Shown: positions 15,837 through 23,907 of the stretch, in pieces | Position numbering within the stretch: position 1 is the stretch's first letter | Layout of the letters: each line of letters begins with the position of its first letter | Assembly: GCF_002198655.1 (NCBI RefSeq) | Contig: NZ_MWLN01000212.1 | Coordinates: 12,529 to 68,859 of the forward strand | DNA from: Kineosporia sp. A_224 | GTDB lineage: Bacteria > Actinomycetota > Actinomycetes > Actinomycetales > Kineosporiaceae | DNA length: 56,331 bases | Reading direction: 5' to 3' | Translations under genes and position numbers: made by a program | The notes under the pieces: model-generated | Told to the model about the DNA's origin: nothing | The model's input: the letters and a program-made list of their open reading frames with translations, nothing else | Databases searched by the model: none

Positions 15837-17401
15837 GCCGCGTCGCCGTCGTCGGCGCGGGCCTCGGGGGTCTCGCCGCCGCCGCCCGGCTCGCCCGGCT
15901 CGGCCACGACGTGACGGTCCTCGAGCAGGCCGCGACCGTCGGCGGCAAGCTCGGCCGGTACGCCCGCGACGGCTTCGTCTTCGACACCGGGCCGCACCTG
16001 CTCACGCTGCCGGCCGTCTACCGCGACCTGTTCCTCAAGACCGGCGGCCCGCTCGAGGACGCCGTCGACATCGCCCCCGTCGACCCCGCCGCGCACTACC
16101 GGTTCGCGGACGGCACCGAGCTCGACATGCCGAACGTGTCCCGGGCCCGGATCGCCGCGGCCTGGGACGACGCGGTCGGCGGCGGCGCGGGCGCCGACTG
16201 GACCTCCTTCATGGAGCGCGCCGCGCGGATCTGGGACGCGACCCGCGAGACGTTCCTCGAGTCCCCGCTCGACGGCGCCCGCTCGCTCGTCGCGCAGTCT
16301 CGCCGGGTCAGCGACCTGCGGACCATCGCGCCCTGGCGGTCGCTGCGCGGCCTGGGCCGGCAGTACCTGCGGCACCCGCACCAGCGGACCTTCCTCGACC
16401 GCTACGCCACCTACACCGGCTCCGACCCGCGCCGGGCCCCGGCGGCCCTGGCGACCGTGCCGTACGTCGAGCAGGCGTTCGGCTCCTGGTACGTGCCGGG
16501 CGGGATGCGGGTGCTCCTCGACGCCGTGCACGCCCGGGCCCTGGAGTGCGGTGCCCGGGTGCGCACCGGCGCCGACGTCACCCGGATCTGTGTCGACGCC
16601 GGGAAGGTCAGCGGCGTCCGGCTCGTCGACGGCGAGACCGTCGCCGCGGACGTCGTCGTCGCCAACGCCGACGCCGCGCACCTCTACCGCGACCTCGTCC
16701 CGCCGGACGTCGCGGCCCCCGCGCTGCAGGCGCTGCGCCGCACCCAGCCCTCGCTGTCGGGCGTCGTCCTGCTCCTCGCGCTGCGCGGCCGCACGCCCGG
16801 GCTGCGGCACCACACGGTGCTCTTCGGCGACGACTACGACGACGAGTTCGACTCGATCTTCGGCACCGGGCCGCACCGGCTCTCCGGACCGCGGGCGGTC
16901 CCGGACCCGACGATCTACGTCAGCGCCCCCGACGACCCGGCGCTGCGGCCGGGCCCGGACACCGAGGCCTGGTTCGTCCTCGTCAACGCCCCGCGGCACG
17001 TCGCCGACGGCACCCCGGACCCGGGGGCGAGCCGCATCCTCGGCCGGCCGAGCGGCATCCTCGGCCGGCCGAGCGGCATCGACTGGGACGCGCCCGGCTT
17101 CGCCGACGCCTACGCGGACACCGTCCTCGACCTCATGGCCGCCCGCGGGCTCGACGTCCGGGACCGGCTGCTGTGGCGCGTCGTCCGCACCCCCGCCGAC
17201 CTCGAGCGGGACACCCGCAGCGTCGGCGGCTCGATCTACGGCACGAGCAGCAACGGCGCCCGCGCGGCGTTCCTGCGCCCGGCGAACCGCTCCCCGGTGC
17301 CGGGGCTGTTCCTCGTCGGCGGGTCGTCCCACCCCGGCGGCGGCATCCCGCTCGTCGGGCTGTCCGCCGCGATCGTCACCAAGCTCGTCGGGCCCGCCTG
17401 A
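15833..17401 (+). CDS. CrtD/CrtI-family carotenoid desaturase
   Basis: 522-residue FAD-dependent phytoene-desaturase-family enzyme. It has the N-terminal dinucleotide motif VAVVGAGLGGLAAAARLARL, the FDTGPHLLTLP substrate-side motif and the C-terminal FLVGGSSHPGGGIPLVGLSA. It differs clearly from the CrtI at 22.3 kb, and its place after cruF and the glycosyltransferase suggests a C-3',4' desaturase (CrtD role) acting on hydroxylated intermediates; exact regiochemistry is inferred. The GTG start overlaps the preceding stop (GTGA). A 21-bp tandem duplication inserts a second ILGRPSG at about residues 402-415. The gene ends at the mirror-repeat array. Confidence 0.83.
   Translation: MSRVAVVGAGLGGLAAAARLARLGHDVTVLEQAATVGGKLGRYARDGFVFDTGPHLLTLPAVYRDLFLKTGGPLEDAVDIAPVDPAAHYRFADGTELDMPNVSRARIAAAWDDAVGGGAGADWTSFMERAARIWDATRETFLESPLDGARSLVAQSRRVSDLRTIAPWRSLRGLGRQYLRHPHQRTFLDRYATYTGSDPRRAPAALATVPYVEQAFGSWYVPGGMRVLLDAVHARALECGARVRTGADVTRICVDAGKVSGVRLVDGETVAADVVVANADAAHLYRDLVPPDVAAPALQALRRTQPSLSGVVLLLALRGRTPGLRHHTVLFGDDYDDEFDSIFGTGPHRLSGPRAVPDPTIYVSAPDDPALRPGPDTEAWFVLVNAPRHVADGTPDPGASRILGRPSGILGRPSGIDWDAPGFADAYADTVLDLMAARGLDVRDRLLWRVVRTPADLERDTRSVGGSIYGTSSNGARAAFLRPANRSPVPGLFLVGGSSHPGGGIPLVGLSAAIVTKLVGPA
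17036..17077 (+). repeat. 21-bp tandem duplication within the desaturase gene
   Basis: Two exact copies (17036-17056 and 17057-17077), each encoding ILGRPSG in frame; likely recent slippage. Confidence 0.9.
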
Positions 17402-17835
17402 CGCCGTCCTGGTCCACCGGGTGTGGTCGTCCCGCCGGTTCTGCGGGTGGGTCCTCTGGTGGGTTCTGCACGCTCTGCGGGCGTCCTCTGGTGAGTGACG
17501 CACGCTTCGGGTCGCGTCCTCTGGCGGGATCTGCACGCTACGTCGGCGTCTTTTGGTGACTGATGCACTGAAGGCACGTCCTCTGGTGTACGAAGCACGC
17601 TAAAACTCGCGTTTAGGGTGCTTATGCCCCCACAGGACGGGTCTTCGTGCAGAACCCGCCACAGGACGCCACCAAGTGCGCGCAACCCGCCAGAGGACGA
17701 CGCGCGTAGCGTGCGGATCCCACCAGAGGACGCCCACGTAGCGTGCACAGCCCGCCAGAGGACGCCCACGAGACATGCGGCCCCTCGTCGTCACCTCGAC
17801 AGCACGCCGGCCCATAGCAAGCCGAGCCCACGCGC
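17402..17835. repeat. Mirror-image array of ten ~32-bp repeats between convergent genes
   Basis: This 434-bp intergenic stretch holds five units on the plus strand (GTCC starts at 17451, 17483, 17516, 17548, 17578) and five on the minus strand (ending at 17638, 17667, 17698, 17731, 17763). Unit pattern: GTCCTCTGGTGGG, three variable bases, TGCACGCT, then an 8-10 nt variable tail; spacing 29-33 bp. All units point to the centre, where a 10-bp stem with one mismatch (17595-17621) marks the axis. The whole can fold into a long imperfect hairpin. No protein is convincing. It may be a bidirectional terminator or a nested repeat family. Confidence 0.85.
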
Positions 17836-18483
17836 TCAGCCCGCGAGCCGTCGCCGCACGACGACCACAACCTGCACGAACCCGACGACGCCCACGACGA
17901 GCCACGCCGCGGCCCCGGCGAGCGCCCAGCGCTCACCCGCCCCGGGGTAGATCCCGGCGCCGAGGGCGAACATCACCGTGACGACGATCCGGGTCGGGCG
18001 CTCGGAGATGCTCACGACGCCGACCTCGCTCATCCCGCCGGCGGCGGCCCGGGCCCGCAGGTACTCGTGCAGCCACGCGACGGCGCCGCCCGCGACGACG
18101 AGCCAGCCGGGGGCGCCGAGCAGCCAGAGGCAGCCGACGAACACGGCGTCGGCGAGCCGGTCGCAGACCGCGTCGAGGACGGCGCCCCGGCGGGTGACCC
18201 GGCCCGTCATCACCGCGACGGCCCCGTCGAGGTTGTCGAGGACGCCCGCCACGGTGACGACGACCGCGACGGCGAGCGCGGCCCGGCCCCCGGCGGACGC
18301 CGGCCACAGCGCGGCGAGCGCGACGCCGAGCCCGAGCAGGGTGACGCCGTCCGGGCCGACCCGCAGCCGCACGAGCGGCCCGGCGAGCGCGTGCGCCATC
18401 GTCAGCCAGCCGCCGACGAGCCCGGTCGCGGGGACGCCGCCGTGCAGCGCCGTCCACCGCTCGAGGTACTCCGCGCGGGGCAT
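17836..18483 (-). CDS. CDP-alcohol phosphatidyltransferase family protein
   Basis: 215-residue, six-helix membrane enzyme of the family that transfers a phosphatidyl (or similar) group from a CDP-alcohol to another alcohol in lipid synthesis. The family motif D-G-x2-A-R-x8-G-x3-D-x3-D appears as D86-G87, A90, G100, D104, D108, but the conserved Arg is Val91. All metal-binding Asp are kept. The start at ATG 18483 (a GTG lies just before it) has no ribosome site. It follows the SIMPL gene by 20 nt on the same strand and converges on the desaturase across the repeat array. The substrate alcohol cannot be assigned. Confidence 0.8.
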   Translation of the reverse strand: MPRAEYLERWTALHGGVPATGLVGGWLTMAHALAGPLVRLRVGPDGVTLLGLGVALAALWPASAGGRAALAVAVVVTVAGVLDNLDGAVAVMTGRVTRRGAVLDAVCDRLADAVFVGCLWLLGAPGWLVVAGGAVAWLHEYLRARAAAGGMSEVGVVSISERPTRIVVTVMFALGAGIYPGAGERWALAGAAAWLVVGVVGFVQVVVVVRRRLAG

Positions 18484-18503
18484 CACGGCCGGCGCGGGCC
18501 TGC

Positions 18504-19148
18504 CTACTCGAGCTCCCAGTGGACGGCGAGCGAGACGTGGACGTCGACCCCGCCGGGCTCGACGGCCATGTCGGGCGCGGCCATCGCGGCCATCATCCGC
18601 ATCTTCGGCATCGGCGGCGGCATCGCGCCGACGCCGCCCTCGACGACGCTGACGACCCGGCCGAGCGGGCGGCCGGCGAGCCCGGCGATCTGCTCGGCCT
18701 TCGCGACGGCGTCGCGCCAGGCGGCGGCCCGGGCCTCGACGAGCAGCGGGGCGTCGTCCTCGACGACGAACTCGACGCCGTGCAGCCGGACGTCGTCCCC
18801 GCCCGCGACGAGCGCCTCGCCGAGGACGCGGCCGGCGGCGTCCATGTCGCGGGTCGTCACGAGCAGCTCGTGGTCGGAGCGGTAGCCGGTGACCTCGTTG
18901 CCCTTGCCCTCGGTCCACACCTGCTCGGCGTGCACGGACAGGCCCTGGGTCACGGCGTCCTTGCCGGCGACCCCGCCGGCGGCGAACGCGGCGCGCACCC
19001 GGGCCGCGGCGGACTCGGAGTCGGCGAGGGCCGCCGCGAGGGTCGGGCGGAACGCGCTCGCCGCGAGCCGGATCCGCATCGCGTCCGGGGGCGCGGACGC
19101 CGTCCCGGTGCCGCTCACGCTGACGATGGACGGGTTCGTCTCGGTCAT
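18504..19148 (-). CDS. SIMPL-domain (DUF541) protein
   Basis: 214-residue protein of the SIMPL/DUF541 family: VSVSGTGTASAPPDAMRIRL at the N-terminus, a VTGYRSDHELLVTTRDMDAAG core and a helical segment AAAWRDAVAKAEQIAGLAGRPL, ending VDVHVSLAVHWELE. Many relatives are secreted; this one has no signal peptide from the chosen start, so it is probably cytoplasmic. A Met/Pro-rich stretch (MPPPMPKMRMMAAM) lies near the C-terminus. The ATG at 19148 is six bases after CATGAT, a leaderless arrangement. Function unknown. Confidence 0.78.
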   Translation of the reverse strand: MTETNPSIVSVSGTGTASAPPDAMRIRLAASAFRPTLAAALADSESAAARVRAAFAAGGVAGKDAVTQGLSVHAEQVWTEGKGNEVTGYRSDHELLVTTRDMDAAGRVLGEALVAGGDDVRLHGVEFVVEDDAPLLVEARAAAWRDAVAKAEQIAGLAGRPLGRVVSVVEGGVGAMPPPMPKMRMMAAMAAPDMAVEPGGVDVHVSLAVHWELE

Positions 19149-19251
19149 GCGCCCATCATGGTCCCCGGCGGGGCCCGGCGTCGCGGGACCGACGCCGTCC
19201 GGTGCGGCCCGCCGGGCGCAGGTCGTCGGGCGCGCCGCTACCCTCCGGCGG

Positions 19252-20034
19252 ATGGGCAGGTTCAGCGACCGGGTCGCGATCGTCACGGGCGCGGGCGCGC
19301 CGGCCGGCATCGGGTTCGCGGTGGCCCGCGGGCTCGCCGCGGAAGGGGCACGGGTCGTTCTCGGGGCGACGTCGGACAGGGTCCACGACCGGGCCGCGGA
19401 GGTGACCGCGGCGACCGGGTCGGACGCCGTCGGGGTCGCCGCGGACCTGACGACCGAGGCCGGGGCGCAGGCCCTCGTCGACGCCGCGGTGCAGCGCTGG
19501 GGCCGGGTCGACGTCCTCGTGAACAACGCGGGCATGACGTCGGTGACGGCCGGCTGGGACGCCGAGGAGCAGGTCACGGACCTCACCCTCGCCGGCTGGG
19601 AGGCCGCGCTCGCCCGCAACCTCACGACGGCGTTCCTCATGTGCCGGGCAGTCGTCCCCGTCATGCGCGCAGCGGGCTACGGCCGGATCGTCTCGGTCGG
19701 CTCGACGACCGGGACGACGAACGCGATGCCGGGCCAGGCCACGTACACGGCCGCGAAGGCGGGGCTCAACGGGCTGTCCCGGGCGCTCGCGCTCGAGGTC
19801 GTCGCCGAGGGCGTGACGGTCAACGTCGTCGCGCCCGGCTACGTCGCGACGGGCTCGCAGCTCGCGTTCGAGCAGGCCGCCGCGGCGGCCGGCCCGGCCG
19901 GGCGCAGCGGGACGCCGGACGAGATCGCGGCGTGCGTGCTCTTCCTCGCCCACGAGTCGGCGTCGTTCGTCAGCGGGGCGGTGCTCGTCGCGGACGGCGG
20001 CCACGGGCTCCCCGAGACGTGGCCCGTGGCCTGA
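19252..20034 (+). CDS. SDR family oxidoreductase
   Basis: 260-residue classical short-chain dehydrogenase/reductase. The cofactor loop TGAGAPAGIG is near residues 12-21, NNAG follows the VDVL strand, and the active site shows Ser in VSVGSTTGT and Y-T-A-A-K. C-terminal FVSGAVLVADGGHG is typical of FabG-like members. The substrate cannot be inferred. ATG 19252 lies seven bases after TACCCT, so the mRNA is probably leaderless. It converges on metF with only 19 bases between the stop codons. Confidence 0.85.
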   Translation: MGRFSDRVAIVTGAGAPAGIGFAVARGLAAEGARVVLGATSDRVHDRAAEVTAATGSDAVGVAADLTTEAGAQALVDAAVQRWGRVDVLVNNAGMTSVTAGWDAEEQVTDLTLAGWEAALARNLTTAFLMCRAVVPVMRAAGYGRIVSVGSTTGTTNAMPGQATYTAAKAGLNGLSRALALEVVAEGVTVNVVAPGYVATGSQLAFEQAAAAAGPAGRSGTPDEIAACVLFLAHESASFVSGAVLVADGGHGLPETWPVA

Positions 20035-20053
20035 CCGGGCGCGTCGGCCGAGG

Positions 20054-20956
20054 TCAGTGCGCCGCGCCGACCCCGAGGTTGGCGAACACCTCGAGCGTCG
20101 AGGTCGAACGGTTGAGCGTGTAGAAGTGCAGCCCCGGCGCGCCGCCCTCGAGCAGGGTGGCGCACAGCTCGCTCGCGAGCTCGACGCCGACGCGCCGGAC
20201 GGCGTCCGGGTCATCGGAGACGGCCTCGAGCCGGGCGACGTCGGCGGGCGGGAGCGGGACGCCCGACAGCTCGGCGAAGCGCTGGATCTGCTTGATGTTC
20301 GTCACGGGCATGATCCCCGGCAGCACCGGGATGTCGCAGCCCAGGGCGGAGAGCCGGTCGACGAGCCGGAAGTAGGAGCCCGCTTCGAAGAAGAACTGGG
20401 TCACCGCGAAGTCGGCCCCGGCGTCGGCCTTCATCGCAAGGATCCGCGCGTCGTGCTCGAGGTCGGGGCTCTCCGGGTGGCCGTCGGGGAAGGCCGCCAC
20501 CCCGATCGAGAAGCTGCTCGTCTCCCGCACCAGCCGGACGAGGTCGATCGCGTGGTCGAGGCCCTCGGGGTGCGGGGTCCACGGCCGGCCGGGGCCGCCG
20601 GGCGGGTCTCCGCGCAGCGCCATGACCGTGCGGACCCCCGCGTCGGCGTACCCGCCGACGACGTGCCGCAGCTCGGCGACCGAGGCACCGACGCACGTGA
20701 GGTGGGCCATCGGGTCGAGCGTCGTGACCTCGGCGATCTGGCGGGTGATCCGCGTCGTCCGGTCCTGCGTCGAGCCGCCCGCGCCGTAGGTCACCGAGAC
20801 GAACAGCGGGGCGAAGGGCTCGAGCCGGCGGATCGCCTGCCAGAGCGTCGCCTCCCCCGCGTCGTCCTTCGGCGGGAAGAACTCGAACGAGAACGATCGC
20901 CCGCCTCCGGAGAGGTGTCGTCGGAGCGTCTCGCCGAGGCCGTCCTGTCGCGTCAT
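20054..20956 (-). CDS. metF: Methylenetetrahydrofolate reductase
   Basis: 300-residue FAD enzyme reducing 5,10-methylene-THF to 5-methyl-THF for methionine synthesis. Family motifs: FSFEFFPPKDD, VSVTYGAGGSTQDRT, AHLTCVGAS, MALRGDPPGGPG, DFAVTQFFFEAGSYFRLVDR and PGIMPVTNIKQIQRFAELSG. Length matches the short bacterial form. The ATG at 20956 is seven bases after TAGTGT (minus strand), so probably leaderless. It is divergent from crtE, with 246 bp between. In M. tuberculosis the gene I remember at this place, Rv2172c, is also an MTHFR-like gene beside a prenyl synthase. Confidence 0.93.
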   Translation of the reverse strand: MTRQDGLGETLRRHLSGGGRSFSFEFFPPKDDAGEATLWQAIRRLEPFAPLFVSVTYGAGGSTQDRTTRITRQIAEVTTLDPMAHLTCVGASVAELRHVVGGYADAGVRTVMALRGDPPGGPGRPWTPHPEGLDHAIDLVRLVRETSSFSIGVAAFPDGHPESPDLEHDARILAMKADAGADFAVTQFFFEAGSYFRLVDRLSALGCDIPVLPGIMPVTNIKQIQRFAELSGVPLPPADVARLEAVSDDPDAVRRVGVELASELCATLLEGGAPGLHFYTLNRSTSTLEVFANLGVGAAH

Positions 20957-21149
20957 GCGCAACACACTAGGCGAGTTCCACATCGTGGGGAGCGTGACGT
21001 CCACGACCCGGACGATTCCTCCCGGACCACCCGGCCGCCGCTGCATCCAACCGGAGCACCCGGCCGGAAGTGCAGGTGCAGGGCGGCGGCACCTCGTGGC
21101 CCGACCAGGCTGCGAGGTGCCGTCAGGCCGCCCCGCCCATACCCTCGAC

Positions 21150-21206
21150 GTGGACGCCGCCGCAGCCAGTCCGCTCCCCCATTCGTCGCCCCGGAGGGCC
21201 CCGTGA
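21150..21206 (+). CDS. Possible 18-codon leader peptide before crtE
   Basis: A short frame VDAAAASPLPHSSPRRAP starts at GTG 21150, five bases after TACCCT (21140-21145), and its TGA overlaps the crtE GTG in a GTGA arrangement. It could couple translation into crtE or be chance; crtE also has its own GGAGGG. Confidence 0.25.
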   Translation: MDAAAASPLPHSSPRRAP

Positions 21207-22345
21207 CCGCCGAACCGACCACCGCGCAGCACGCGACGACGAGTCCGCTCGACGCCGAGGACCTGCGCGTCCGGGTGCACAAGGTCATCGACACGTTCCT
21301 CGCGCGGCAGTCGGACGTCCTCGACGGAGTGAGCCCCGAGTGCGCGCCGATGGTCGACGCCGTGGCGGAGCTCATGCGCGGGGGCAAGCGGCTGCGCCCG
21401 GCCTTCTGCTACTGGGGCTGGCGCGGCGCCGGCGGCGCCGACTGCGAGCAGGTCGTCACCGCGGCCGCGGCGCTGGAGTTCTTCCAGGCGGCGGCGCTCA
21501 TCCACGACGACGTCATGGACGACTCCGACACCCGGCGTGGCATGCCCGCCGTCCACCGCCGCTTCGCGACGCTGCACCGCGGCTCGGGCTGGACCGGCGA
21601 CGGCGAGCGCTTCGGCCTCGCGGGCGCCGTCCTCGCCGGCGACCTGTGCCTCGTGTGGAGCGACGAGCTCTTCCAGGCGGCCGGTCTCGACGCGACGGCG
21701 ATGCTGCGCGGGCGCGCCGTCTTCGACCGGATGCGCACCGAGCTCATGGGCGGCCAGTACCTCGACATGCTCGAGCAGGCGATCGCCGGCCAGCAGGCGG
21801 CGCACGCCGCCGACCACCCGGACGACACCCGGCCGGACGCCGTCGCCCGCGCCCGCCGGGTCATCCGGTTCAAGAGCGCCAAGTACACGATCGAGCAGCC
21901 GCTGCTCATCGGCGGTGCGCTCGCCGGCGCCTCCCCCGAGCTGCTCGCGGCGTACTCGGCCTACGGGCTGCCGCTCGGCGAGGCCTTCCAGCTGCGCGAC
22001 GACGTCCTCGGCGTCTTCGGCGACCCGGAGCAGACCGGCAAGCCCGCCGGTGACGACCTGCGCGAGGGCAAGCGGACCGTGCTCGTCGCGAAGGCGCTCG
22101 AGACGGCGTCCCCGGCGCAGGCCGGCCTCGTCCGGTCGCTGCTCGGCGACCCGGGCCTGGACGCGCACGGCGTCGAGGCGCTGCGCGACGTCATCGTCTC
22201 CACCGGCGCCCTCGAGGCCACCGAGCAGCTCGTCGACGACCTCGTCGCGCAGTGCCGGGCCGCGCTCGCCTCGGCGGACGTCGACCCGCACGCCCGCGAG
22301 GTCCTCGAGGGTCTCGTCGTCGCCGCGACCGCGCGGGCCTTCTGA
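21203..22345 (+). CDS. crtE: Geranylgeranyl diphosphate synthase-type prenyl synthase
   Basis: 380-residue trans-prenyl synthase condensing isopentenyl diphosphate into a C20 diphosphate, the carotenoid precursor. GGKRLRPAF binds substrate; the first aspartate motif is HDDVMDDSDTRRG (D102, D103, D106) and the second region reads LRDDVLGVFGD, the usual actinobacterial form with Gly at the last position. FKSAKYTIEQPL is also conserved. The GTG at 21203 has GGAGGG four bases upstream. It heads crtE-crtI-crtB with one- to four-base overlaps. Chain length C20 is inferred from the operon; the location equals that of idsA2 in mycobacteria. Confidence 0.9.
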   Translation: MTAEPTTAQHATTSPLDAEDLRVRVHKVIDTFLARQSDVLDGVSPECAPMVDAVAELMRGGKRLRPAFCYWGWRGAGGADCEQVVTAAAALEFFQAAALIHDDVMDDSDTRRGMPAVHRRFATLHRGSGWTGDGERFGLAGAVLAGDLCLVWSDELFQAAGLDATAMLRGRAVFDRMRTELMGGQYLDMLEQAIAGQQAAHAADHPDDTRPDAVARARRVIRFKSAKYTIEQPLLIGGALAGASPELLAAYSAYGLPLGEAFQLRDDVLGVFGDPEQTGKPAGDDLREGKRTVLVAKALETASPAQAGLVRSLLGDPGLDAHGVEALRDVIVSTGALEATEQLVDDLVAQCRAALASADVDPHAREVLEGLVVAATARAF

Positions 22346-23907
22346 TGGCCACCCTGTCGCAGCGCGGCCGCCGCGCCGCCGGCTGGCTGCCCGGCCGCAC
22401 CCGCACCGTGACCGGCCCCACCGACCACGTCGTCGTCGTCGGGGCCGGCCTCGCCGGCCTCTCGACGGCCATGCGGCTGGCCGGTGCCGGCCGCCGCGTC
22501 ACCCTGCTCGAGCGCGAGGACGTCCCCGGCGGGCGGGCCGGCGTCGTCGTGTCCGACACCGCCGACGGGCAGTACCGGTTCGACCCCGGCCCCACGGTGC
22601 TGACGATGCCCGACCTCATCGCCGACTGCTTCGACGCGCTCGGCGAGCGGATGGAGGACTGGCTCGAGCTGGAGCCGGTCGCGCCGCTCTACCGCGCGAC
22701 CTACGCCGACGGCTCGCGGCTCGACGTCCACTCCGACGTCGACGCGATGGCCGCCGAGATCGAGACGGTCATCGGCGCGGGCGAGGCCGCGGGCTTCCGC
22801 AGGTACGTCGACTTCGTCTCCAAGCTCTACGACTACGAGATGCGGGACTTCATCGACCGCAACATCGACTCGCCGCTGGACCTGCTCTCGGTGAACCTCG
22901 CCAAGCTCGTCGCGATCGGCGGCTTCCGCAAGCTCGCGCCGAAGGTCGAGGAGTACCTGAAAGACCCTCGCACACAACGGATCTACTCGTTCCAGGCGAT
23001 GTACGCCGGGCTCTCGCCGTACGACGCGCTCGCGATCTACGCGGTCATCGCGTACATGGACTCCGTCGCCGGCGTCTTCTTCCCCAAGGGCGGCATGCAC
23101 GCCGTCCCGCAGGCGATGGCCGCGGCCGCCGAGAAGCACGGCGTCGAGATCCGCTACTCGACGACGGTGACGAAGGTCGAGCACTCCGGCGGCCGGGCGA
23201 GCGCGGTCGTCACGGCGGACGGCGAGCGGATCGCGTGCGACGTCGTCGTCCTCAACCCGGACCTGCCCGTCGCCTACCGGGACCTGCTCGGCAAGGACCA
23301 CTGGCGGGCCAAGAGCCTCACGTACTCGCCGTCCTGCTACCTGCTCCTCGCCGGCTCGTCGGCGACCTACCCGGACATCGCCCACCACAACATCCACTTC
23401 GGGACGGCGTGGCGCGAGATCTTCGACGAGCTCCTGTCGGGGCGACTCATGAGCGACCCGTCGGTGCTCGTGACGAACCCGACCCGGTCGGACCCCTCGC
23501 TCGCCCCGGACGGCAAGCAGATCTACTACGTGCTCTTCCCGACGCCGAACCTCGACGCGCCCCTGGACTGGACGAAGCTCGCCCCGCACTACCGCGAGCA
23601 CGTCGTCAAGACCCTCGAGGCCCGCGGCTACAGCGGCTTCGGCGACGCCATCGAGGTCGAGCACGTGACGACGCCGCTGGACTGGCAGGCCCGCGGGATG
23701 GAGCGGGGCGCCCCGTTCGCGGCGGCCCACTCGTTCCGGCAGACCGGGCCGTTCCGGCCCGGCAACCTGTGGGGCGAGAACGTCGTCTTCACCGGCTCCG
23801 GCACCCAGCCGGGGGTCGGCGTCCCCATGGTGCTCGTCTCCGGCCGGCTCGCCGCGGAGCGGGTCCTCGGCCCCGACAAGAGCTACCGGTCGCGCGCGTG
23901 GCGGTGA
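22345..23907 (+). CDS. crtI: Phytoene desaturase
   Basis: 520-residue CrtI-type FAD enzyme converting phytoene to lycopene or related carotenes. It has VVVVGAGLAGLSTAMRLAGA (about residues 29-48), YRFDPGPTVLTMPDL, the central FFPKGGMHAVPQAMA and the C-terminal FTGSGTQPGVGVPMVLVSGR that seals the FAD site. About 24 extra residues precede the Rossmann fold. ATG 22345 overlaps the crtE stop by one base. The number of desaturation steps cannot be predicted. Confidence 0.93.
   Translation: MATLSQRGRRAAGWLPGRTRTVTGPTDHVVVVGAGLAGLSTAMRLAGAGRRVTLLEREDVPGGRAGVVVSDTADGQYRFDPGPTVLTMPDLIADCFDALGERMEDWLELEPVAPLYRATYADGSRLDVHSDVDAMAAEIETVIGAGEAAGFRRYVDFVSKLYDYEMRDFIDRNIDSPLDLLSVNLAKLVAIGGFRKLAPKVEEYLKDPRTQRIYSFQAMYAGLSPYDALAIYAVIAYMDSVAGVFFPKGGMHAVPQAMAAAAEKHGVEIRYSTTVTKVEHSGGRASAVVTADGERIACDVVVLNPDLPVAYRDLLGKDHWRAKSLTYSPSCYLLLAGSSATYPDIAHHNIHFGTAWREIFDELLSGRLMSDPSVLVTNPTRSDPSLAPDGKQIYYVLFPTPNLDAPLDWTKLAPHYREHVVKTLEARGYSGFGDAIEVEHVTTPLDWQARGMERGAPFAAAHSFRQTGPFRPGNLWGENVVFTGSGTQPGVGVPMVLVSGRLAAERVLGPDKSYRSRAWR

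Noticed and set aside
17451-17763. CRISPR array
   Set aside because: Units are inexact, lie in opposite orientations in the two halves, are separated by only 8-10 variable bases, and no cas genes are present.
17236-17936. Minus-strand frames through the repeat array encoding GVLWR/SSGG-like repeats
   Set aside because: They are translations of the nucleotide repeat itself, differ in every frame and lack start signals.
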